Shown here in pieces: positions 57,958 to 64,000 of a DNA stretch of 64,000 nucleotides. Each line of letters begins with the position of its first letter. Within the stretch, counting starts at the first letter, position 1. Source of the stretch: an uncultured Shewanella sp. (GTDB taxonomy: Bacteria > Pseudomonadota > Gammaproteobacteria > Enterobacterales > Shewanellaceae); contig NZ_CANMWS010000012.1 of the NCBI RefSeq assembly GCF_947501665.1, positions 62,001 through 126,000 on the forward strand. Direction: 5' to 3'. Under the pieces are notes generated by a model that saw only the letters and a program-made list of their open reading frames with translations, searched no databases and was not told where the DNA came from. The position numbers and the translations under genes were made by a program.

Positions 57958-59907
57958 TTAGCCTTTTAATAGCCAATTTTCTGCACGTTCAATACGACGA
58001 GGCTTACCTAATAAAATAAGAATATCCCCCGCTTTACACTGCCAATCCAGAGGAGGTGATTCAATTTCAGCGCCAGAACGCCTTATTGCTCGTAACTCTA
58101 TTCTCAATTTTTGCCATGGGATAATTGCTAACGTTTTCCCCACTACATAAGCACCTTGAGGTAAAGCCATCGCATGTAACCTTTCTAAGGTAAAGTCAGT
58201 ATCTGCCCCCGAAAAAAAACCGTGCAAATACCGATAATGATGACGCCTTTCAAATTCAAGTCGTTTTAAAATTCGACTCAAAGGCACACCTGACTGATAA
58301 AGAACCTGAGAGACCAACATCAAGCTCCCCTCTAAGGTTTCTGGAATAACTTGACTCGCTCCAGCTCTCTCTAGTACATCCATATCCATATCATCACGCG
58401 TTCTAACCAAAATTTTTGCATCACGGGTTAACTGCCGACATAAGCACAACACATCTTCCACTGCTTTACTGTCACCCAATGTGATAACAACCAGCTTTGC
58501 CTCACGAATATTAGCTTGTTTCAATATACTTCGCTGACAACCATCGCCAAAATAAACGGGTTCCCCTGCAGCTCTCGCTTCTGCAACACGTTTAGGATCT
58601 AAATCAAGCACCAGATAAGGGATCGCCTCCACTTTCATAAAGCGGGCTATCGTCTGCCCCACTCGGCCATAACCTAAGATCAAGACGAGCTCTCCTTTTG
58701 CATTTGGCAAAGCTTTAACGGCATCAATATTATTTGCTTTCGTTTTCACACCTTGTAATCTTTTAGCAATATTCATACTGTTTTTAACTAACCAAGGCGC
58801 AAAAGCCATAGAGAGCACAGCCACCATCACAAATACAGTACTGACTTGACTATCAATTAATTGATAACTCACCCCTAAGGATAAAATGACAAAACTAAAC
58901 TCTCCCATCTGCGCTAAGGTCAATGCAGTGGATAAGGAAATCCTAAATGATTCTTTTGTCACTTTGAGAAGAAGAAAAATAATCGCAGTTTTAACAAATA
59001 ATACTCCCACCAGTAATAATAAAATCTCCCACCAAAATTGCATTACGATATGGAAATTGAGTAACATACCAATAGAGATAAAAAATAACCCCATTAATAA
59101 ATCTCTAAAAGGTCGAATATCGGCTTCTAATTGCCTTTTATATTGACTCTCACCTAATAAAATCCCTGCAATAAATGCCCCCAATGCCATGGATAAACCC
59201 ACCCATTGAGTAATCGCACCAGTCACTAACGAAACAACTAAAGTTGATAAAACAAATAGCTCATTTGAACGTGCTCTAGCCACTTCATCAAACAGTTTAG
59301 GCAGAGTCCACTTTCCCACAATAATCAGTGCTAAAAAGGCAGCAAGTCCTTCCAATAAGCTTGTGGTAATATCAAACCAAGTAAACGCTTGTTGTTGTTC
59401 TGAAAGAAGAGGCAATAAAATAAGTAAAGGCACCACAGCGATATCTTGAAAAAGCAGTATACTGACAGACAATTCACCGTGCCTGCGACGAAGCCAACCT
59501 TGATCATTTAACAATTTCAGCACTATTGCAGTAGAAGACAACGCAATCGCGGCCCCTACCACTAATGAGGCCACCATATTTAAACCAAAAATGATCGCAG
59601 CTAACATCGCAATCCCAACAGTCACGGTAAGCTGAGCAAAACCTAATCCAAAAACTTTACGTCGCATAGCCCAGAGTCTGGGCAAAGAAAACTCCAGACC
59701 TAAACTAAACATCAGTAAAACAATACCCAATTCTGCAACCGAATGAATTTCTCGCTGGCTAAACCAATTAAACCCGCTCGGCCCGCTTATCACCCCAGTC
59801 AATAAGTAAGCCAAAATAGCAGGTAAACCTGCTCGCCTCAACATTGCAATAGCAATAATAGCAATCACTAACATGAATAGGATTTGGATCAACAAGCCGT
59901 GGTTCAT
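57958..59907 (-). CDS. CPA2-family cation:proton antiporter (KefB/YbaL-like)
   Basis: A 649-residue potassium/proton antiporter-like membrane protein. Residues 1-380 contain about 12 helices, with the GLEFSLPRLWAMRRKVFGLG segment and LLFQDIAVVPLLIL. The RCK N-domain (about 400-515) starts LVLILGYGRVGQTIARFM with the NAD-binding Gly pattern, and a TrkA-C/RCK-C domain ends the protein (PQGAYVVGKTLAII ... AGDILILLGKPRRI). KefB, KefC and YbaL share this architecture; the regulator-binding features that separate them are not obvious here, so I do not choose one. Confidence 0.9.
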   Translation of the reverse strand: MNHGLLIQILFMLVIAIIAIAMLRRAGLPAILAYLLTGVISGPSGFNWFSQREIHSVAELGIVLLMFSLGLEFSLPRLWAMRRKVFGLGFAQLTVTVGIAMLAAIIFGLNMVASLVVGAAIALSSTAIVLKLLNDQGWLRRRHGELSVSILLFQDIAVVPLLILLPLLSEQQQAFTWFDITTSLLEGLAAFLALIIVGKWTLPKLFDEVARARSNELFVLSTLVVSLVTGAITQWVGLSMALGAFIAGILLGESQYKRQLEADIRPFRDLLMGLFFISIGMLLNFHIVMQFWWEILLLLVGVLFVKTAIIFLLLKVTKESFRISLSTALTLAQMGEFSFVILSLGVSYQLIDSQVSTVFVMVAVLSMAFAPWLVKNSMNIAKRLQGVKTKANNIDAVKALPNAKGELVLILGYGRVGQTIARFMKVEAIPYLVLDLDPKRVAEARAAGEPVYFGDGCQRSILKQANIREAKLVVITLGDSKAVEDVLCLCRQLTRDAKILVRTRDDMDMDVLERAGASQVIPETLEGSLMLVSQVLYQSGVPLSRILKRLEFERRHHYRYLHGFFSGADTDFTLERLHAMALPQGAYVVGKTLAIIPWQKLRIELRAIRRSGAEIESPPLDWQCKAGDILILLGKPRRIERAENWLLKG

Positions 59908-60365
59908 TAGAATTTTATTCCCCCAAAATATGAAAATACAATATGATGAACTACTGATTTTTGGTGATAATGTCTACATAAATTTATGACTTTTTAGATG
60001 CAGCAAATGCTAAGTCGTTATTCTTGGTCTTAATACCAGACGCCCCGTGAGCTTCTTCATTCTTGAAACCATCGACTTTGAGTCAAACGTCATACTGTCT
60101 TCTTCAGGCTAAAAATCATTAGGTAAAGTTCAAATGTTACACACTCCTTTAACCATATAATTAACCAAAATGAACGATAACACAGTAAAAGGGGGCCATA
60201 AACGCTGTCCTCATTATTTATCAAAAAGAATTCAGCGAACGTATTTAACACTTATTGTAAATAATCTTTGTAAAAAAGAGCCTAAAAACCACCACAAAAG
60301 AGCCCGCTCTAACAAATTCACGTCACTTTAAGAAACTATATTCAGTATAGGAGGATATAGATAAG
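59908..60365. other. Gene-free region between rfaH terminator and the antiporter gene
   Basis: About 460 bp with no coding sequence or RNA gene that I can support. It contains the upstream promoter region of the minus-strand antiporter gene. Confidence 0.5.
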
Positions 60366-60367
60366 AC

Positions 60368-60400
60368 TTAAAACAAATCGAGCCAAAGGATTGGCTCGAT
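60368..60400 (-). terminator. Rho-independent terminator after rfaH
   Basis: A perfect 10-bp stem, ATCGAGCCAA (60377-60386) with TTGGCTCGAT (60391-60400), and a four-base loop. On the minus strand it is followed by a T-rich run (TTTGTTTT). Confidence 0.85.
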
Positions 60401-60460
60401 CATTTAATATAGGAAATCAAGTAAATTCAGATAGTAAAGTTGGTACGCTTACGTTAATAA

Positions 60461-60982
60461 TTAAACTGGCGCTAAAGATGCAGCGTCTACTTCAATACGT
60501 TGCTGTTTACCCATTAATTCAAACAGAATATGGCAACGTTTATCGCCACTTTTTTCTGAAAAAATACCCTCTAAATCAACAAAAGGACCTTGAGTAAAGC
60601 GCACTTTATCTCCTGAAGTAAAGGGATCATTCAAAAACGTTTCTCCCTCTATATCACTTTTCACTTCGGCAAGAATGCTTGCTTCTCTTTTTCGAATAGC
60701 GTCAATAATACTGTCATGAATAGGTGTCATGATCTCTTTGCATCCAACAATACGTACTACACCTCGAGTAGAATGAATACGACTCACACTGGTTTCTAAA
60801 GGATCAAAATAAATAAAGACATAACTTGGAAATAAGTGTGTTTTTTTTATTGTCGATTCACCCTTAAGCGTCACTTTTTTTGATAAGGTCGGCAGATACG
60901 TTTCAATATTCTGCATTGCTAAGTTTTGCTGCGCTCTGACCTCACCACGTGGCTTACAATACAAAAGATACCAAGCCTTCAT
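60461..60982 (-). CDS. rfaH: Transcription antiterminator RfaH
   Basis: A 173-residue NusG paralogue, slightly longer than E. coli RfaH (162). The NGN domain starts MKAWYLLYCKPRGEVRAQQNL, then THLFPSYVFIYFDP and HSTRGVVRIVG; a linker leads to the KOW domain (FTSGDKVRFTQGPFVDLEGIF). The start WYLLYCK and the LFPSY-F pattern are RfaH-like rather than NusG-like. It binds the ops element in the non-template strand and RNA polymerase, suppressing Rho and pausing. Its probable target here is the ops site before wza. Single gene with its own terminator. Confidence 0.93.
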   Translation of the reverse strand: MKAWYLLYCKPRGEVRAQQNLAMQNIETYLPTLSKKVTLKGESTIKKTHLFPSYVFIYFDPLETSVSRIHSTRGVVRIVGCKEIMTPIHDSIIDAIRKREASILAEVKSDIEGETFLNDPFTSGDKVRFTQGPFVDLEGIFSEKSGDKRCHILFELMGKQQRIEVDAASLAPV

Positions 60983-61490
60983 GTTATATTCTTAATTCCT
61001 TATTCATAAAATTGAGATACTCACCATCCCCATGCGCATCATAACAAATCTCAACACATAGTCATGATCAGTTTAATGAAAAATGCAATCTACACTTTCC
61101 AACTGATGTTTTATCAACCAAATTATTTCTCGTATCACGTTTAATCATTCCATTCAGTCTGGCTGTGAACAAAACACTAAAATATTACTAACACGAGCAC
61201 TATTTAAGAAACAAGCAGTTCAACAAGACAATTCCGCTCAGATTATCAACAAACAAGCCCGTATCATTGACTTTAGTCCCATTTAAAGGGTATATATTGT
61301 TAGCTTTTTAGCATTAAGCTCTATTTAATGAGTCATTTTAAAAACATTTAATAAACATAAAAACAAAAATACAGTTATGAATATGTGATTTTTAAACAAT
61401 TTTAACAAATAGCATATCTGTCATTAATAACATTCATGCATATAACAAATTTTTCGGCTTACTCAATATAAGACGAAAAATCATCAGCTG
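60983..61490. other. Divergent promoter region between rfaH and the peptide transporter
   Basis: About 510 bp of AT-rich sequence separating divergent genes. No coding frame, tRNA or strong operator palindrome is evident. The transporter leader may be long, but nothing specific is supported. Confidence 0.5.
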
Positions 61491-61505
61491 AAGGTGGGGA
61501 TCTAC

Positions 61506-63011
61506 ATGAGCGGAGTAAAGTCTCAAGGAACAATATTTGGACACCCAAAAGGGTTGTTCTTGTTGTTTACAACAGAATTATGGGAACGGTTTAGTTACTA
61601 TGCCATGCGCGCTATTTTAGTGCTATATCTGGTCGACAAAGTACAAGATGAAGGAGGAGGATTAGGTTGGAATAGCGCAGATGCCTTATCGTTATACGGT
61701 ACTTTCACTGGCTTAGTTTATTTAACACCTTTAATCGGTGGTTGGCTAGCCGATAATATTTTAGGTCAACGAAAAGCCATTTACATTGGTGGTGCCTTGA
61801 TGGCAATCGGCCAATTTATTCTGGCAGCCCCTCATCACTGGAGTGCGGGCATTGAAACCACCGTTTTCTATGTGGGTCTATTTACATTGATCATAGGTAA
61901 TGGTTTATTTAAGCCTAATATCTCCACTATGGTAGGCGATCTTTATGAAGAAGGTGATCACCGTCGTGATGGGGCATTTACCATTTTCTATATGGGCATC
62001 AACTTAGGTGCAGCTTTATCTGGTTTCTTAGTCGCTTGGGCTTATACGCACTTTGGTCATACTATTGTCATTGATGGTGAAAGTGTCTTCATTAACAACT
62101 GGCAAGCAGGTTTCTTCTTTGCTGGTATTGGTATGATAGTCTCTTTAATCATCCAATTTGTATTTGCACAAAAATTATTAGGTGACATTGGTACCGTTCC
62201 AGCTGCGAAACTGGAAAAACAAAAATCGCTCGATGCTGGTAATACCCGTAAAGAACCATTAACAAAAGTTGAACGTGATCGTATTAAAGTCATCATGGTG
62301 ATGGGATTATTTACCATTGTTTTCTGGGCTGGCTTTGAACAAGCCGGTGGCCTGATGAACTTATTTACCAATGAGTTTACCAATCGTTTTGTGGGCAGTT
62401 TTGAAGTCCCAACGACTTGGTTCCAATCACTGAATGCTATTTTTATTGTTGTATTTGCCCCTGTCATCGCCTCTATTTGGGTACGTTTAGGCAAGAATGA
62501 GCCAAACTCCCCCATTAAATTTGCACTCGGTCTTGTATTGCTTGGTATTGGATTCTTATTCATGATTGGGGCAGTAATGGAAATGGGTGGTGACGCTAAT
62601 GCCAAATCAAGTATGTGGTGGTTAGTCGGAGCTTACTTTTTTCATACCATGGGTGAATTGTGTTTATCCCCCATTGGTTTGTCTATGGTGACTAAATTAG
62701 CACCACTGCGTATCGCATCACTTATGATGGGCGCTTGGTTCCTATTTATTGCTGCAGCCAATAAAATTGGTGGCATTATAGGATCTTTCATTGGTCATGG
62801 TGGCCCCAAAGAAGAGCAATTAGCTAACGCAATGTCTATTTTTGCGGGAATAGGTATCACAGCAGCAGTCTCTGCGATTATCCTCTACTTAATGGCAGAT
62901 AAACTGGTTGACTGGATGCACGGCGCTGAAGGGCATGCACACGGCACAGCAGAACACTTAGCTGAAGAAGTTGCCGTTACTGCTGAACACGAAGCAATTA
63001 AACCATCATAA
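61506..63011 (+). CDS. POT/PTR-family proton-dependent oligopeptide transporter
   Basis: A 501-residue inner-membrane peptide/H+ symporter with about 12-14 hydrophobic segments. Signatures: ELWERFSYYAMRAILVLYL (the E-x-x-E-R-F-x-Y-Y motif on helix 1), LTPLIGGWLADNILGQRKAI, and FTIFYMGINLGAALSGFLV (the second PTR2 motif). A His/Glu-rich tail (HGAEGHAHGTAEHLAEE) is unusual. I use the ATG at 61506: AAGGTGGGG at 61491-61499 is a near-perfect ribosome-binding site seven bases before it, and an upstream in-frame GTG lies inside that site. DtpA-like, exact orthology not claimed. Confidence 0.92.
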   Translation: MSGVKSQGTIFGHPKGLFLLFTTELWERFSYYAMRAILVLYLVDKVQDEGGGLGWNSADALSLYGTFTGLVYLTPLIGGWLADNILGQRKAIYIGGALMAIGQFILAAPHHWSAGIETTVFYVGLFTLIIGNGLFKPNISTMVGDLYEEGDHRRDGAFTIFYMGINLGAALSGFLVAWAYTHFGHTIVIDGESVFINNWQAGFFFAGIGMIVSLIIQFVFAQKLLGDIGTVPAAKLEKQKSLDAGNTRKEPLTKVERDRIKVIMVMGLFTIVFWAGFEQAGGLMNLFTNEFTNRFVGSFEVPTTWFQSLNAIFIVVFAPVIASIWVRLGKNEPNSPIKFALGLVLLGIGFLFMIGAVMEMGGDANAKSSMWWLVGAYFFHTMGELCLSPIGLSMVTKLAPLRIASLMMGAWFLFIAAANKIGGIIGSFIGHGGPKEEQLANAMSIFAGIGITAAVSAIILYLMADKLVDWMHGAEGHAHGTAEHLAEEVAVTAEHEAIKPS

Positions 63012-63036
63012 TATTGTAATATAAGATGATGAAGTA

Positions 63037-63066
63037 AAAAGCACCTCAAGATTGAGGTGCTTTTTA
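63037..63066. terminator. Bidirectional terminator between the transporter and the response regulator
   Basis: AAAAAGCACCTCAA (63037-63050) is complementary to TTGAGGTGCTTTTT (63053-63066), with A- and T-runs on the outer sides. It can terminate both convergent genes. Confidence 0.9.
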
Positions 63067-63073
63067 TTAGCCA

Positions 63074-64000
63074 TTATTGAGCAAGAGTTAACTGAATATA
63101 ACCACCCGCTGGTAATGAATCATCCGACATTAACCCATGGAACTGATTACTAAGCAAGCGTGCTTTATGCTCTGTCTGATGAGTCGCAATACATAATCGC
63201 TCATTTTCCAGCAACTGCCTATTATGAATACAGGGTTGCCCCCAATTTAATACGCCCAGTTGAAGGGTATCAGGCAAAGCAATCGGCGTAAGATCTTCAT
63301 CATTACGTAAATAACAACGTAGCGCATTACCTGACTGGGCAATAGCCACATTTTTATCCGCTAATGTAATGATGATATAAGCCATATCGACATAAATATT
63401 CAAACCAGACTGACTCATGCGTTCATTAAGATAAGTCAGCATATCATGCGGTTTAACCAAAGTATTAGATAATTGATTTCTAAAACGTTTCAACTTAAAA
63501 TTAACAAAGCTTTTTAGTAATACGCTGGCAAAAGCAACACGATTATCATGCGGATGAAAGTGCGCCATATAAATCATAATATGCTTATCATCAACCAAAG
63601 CCGTATCAATGAAATGAGCACTTAACTCCCCACCAGTAAACAGACTATATTCAATCAGTCCCTGATGATAACGCACCGGAGAAGGTGGTAATAATTGTTG
63701 TTGAACCGTTTTTGCCGCCAGTTTGTCTTGCTCAAGTAAGCGCAAATGTTGCTGTAACTCTAAATAAGACAGTTCTTCCACATTGTCTAATTGAAAAGAG
63801 GCTTCAACATCCGTATTCAAACATTCATGAATGGCATTTTCAATTAAATACAGATCGGAAATCGGTTTCACTAAATAATCGGATGCACCATGTCTTAATG
63901 CCTCAAGCACATCAGACATCACTGGACTACCGGACATAACAATTGACGGAATATCAGGATAAGTAGTAGCGCATTGCTTTAGCATCTCTAAACCGCCTAA
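63074..64000 (-). CDS. RssB-like response regulator with PP2C-type domain (5' end missing)
   Basis: The 3' part of a gene that enters from the right edge of the window; the frame stays open to 64000 (LGGLEMLKQC...). The visible portion starts in the middle of a receiver domain (PSIVMSGSPVMSDVLEALRHGASDYLVKPISD, where the Lys of the KP motif is present), then a helical linker (LELQQHLRLLEQDKLAAKTVQQQLLPP) and a PP2C/SpoIIE-like phosphatase domain (FIDTALVDDKHIMIYMAHFHPHDNRVAFASVLLKSF). This architecture matches RssB, which delivers RpoS to ClpXP, but the conserved phospho-acceptor Asp is outside the window, and other receiver-PP2C proteins share the layout. Confidence 0.8.
   Translation of the reverse strand, partial: LGGLEMLKQCATTYPDIPSIVMSGSPVMSDVLEALRHGASDYLVKPISDLYLIENAIHECLNTDVEASFQLDNVEELSYLELQQHLRLLEQDKLAAKTVQQQLLPPSPVRYHQGLIEYSLFTGGELSAHFIDTALVDDKHIMIYMAHFHPHDNRVAFASVLLKSFVNFKLKRFRNQLSNTLVKPHDMLTYLNERMSQSGLNIYVDMAYIIITLADKNVAIAQSGNALRCYLRNDEDLTPIALPDTLQLGVLNWGQPCIHNRQLLENERLCIATHQTEHKARLLSNQFHGLMSDDSLPAGGYIQLTLAQ

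Noticed and set aside
61494..61505. GTG start for the peptide transporter
   Set aside because: The GTG lies inside the ribosome-binding sequence AAGGTGGGG; the ATG at 61506 is correctly spaced.

Overview
The window is AT-rich gammaproteobacterial chromosomal DNA (roughly 35-40 % GC by eye). The protein set points to Shewanella or a close marine relative: a short H-NS, an rcsF-trmO-proS block, a CPA2 antiporter, RfaH with an ops-controlled wza-wzb-wzc locus, and an S9 peptidase and amidohydrolase with secretion signals. The genus assignment is inference; no rRNA or other marker gene is present.

Layout. (1) 1-3440: an apparently orphan type III secretion pair, a CesT-like chaperone followed by an 821-residue ankyrin-repeat protein with a possible Cys-His-Asp enzymatic module. 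(2) 3444-8337: a two-gene peptidase/amidohydrolase unit and a hotdog-fold (DUF4442-like) protein, all on the minus strand. (3) 8468-15814: a 2448-residue secreted SpvB/RHS (YD-repeat) protein whose variable C-terminus carries a candidate Ser-Asp-His hydrolase triad. (4) 15867-42218: a long minus-strand polysaccharide region. From the promoter-distal to the proximal end it holds a complete rfbBADC set, a terminator, galU, wecA, ugd, a glycosyltransferase, a UDP-glucuronate 4-epimerase, two TupA-like ATP-grasp/CapA-like gene pairs, an acyltransferase, two further glycosyltransferases, wzy, wzx, a second rfb set (rfbB-rfbA-rfbC plus an unusual SDR protein), wzc, wzb and wza. An ops element lies 313 bp upstream of wza, and rfaH, which encodes the factor that reads ops, is about 18 kb away at 60461-60982. 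(5) 42219-43952: a long leader/promoter region and a decayed IS1595-type transposase. (6) 43953-64000: housekeeping and accessory genes: tdk, an NhaC-type antiporter, etfBA, hns, rcsF, trmO, a hexapeptide acyltransferase, proS, a patatin-like lipase, an SGNH esterase, a DUF885 protein, a Kef-like antiporter, rfaH, a POT peptide transporter, and the 3' part of an RssB-like response regulator.

How it works together. GalU makes UDP-glucose, Ugd oxidises it to UDP-glucuronate and the GAE-type epimerase makes UDP-galacturonate. RfbBAC and RfbD supply dTDP-L-rhamnose or a related sugar. WecA probably starts the lipid-linked unit, the glycosyltransferases extend it, Wzx flips it, Wzy polymerises it, and Wza/Wzb/Wzc control chain length and export. 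Two TupA-like ATP-grasp ligases, each paired with a CapA-family protein, suggest that uronic acids in the polymer carry amino-acid or peptide substituents, reminiscent of teichuronopeptide but in a Gram-negative Wzx/Wzy locus. Transcription through this locus of about 23 kb probably depends on RfaH recruited at ops.

The parts most worth following up are the two TupA/CapA pairs, the orphan chaperone/effector pair, and the RHS C-terminal hydrolase with no immunity gene beside it.
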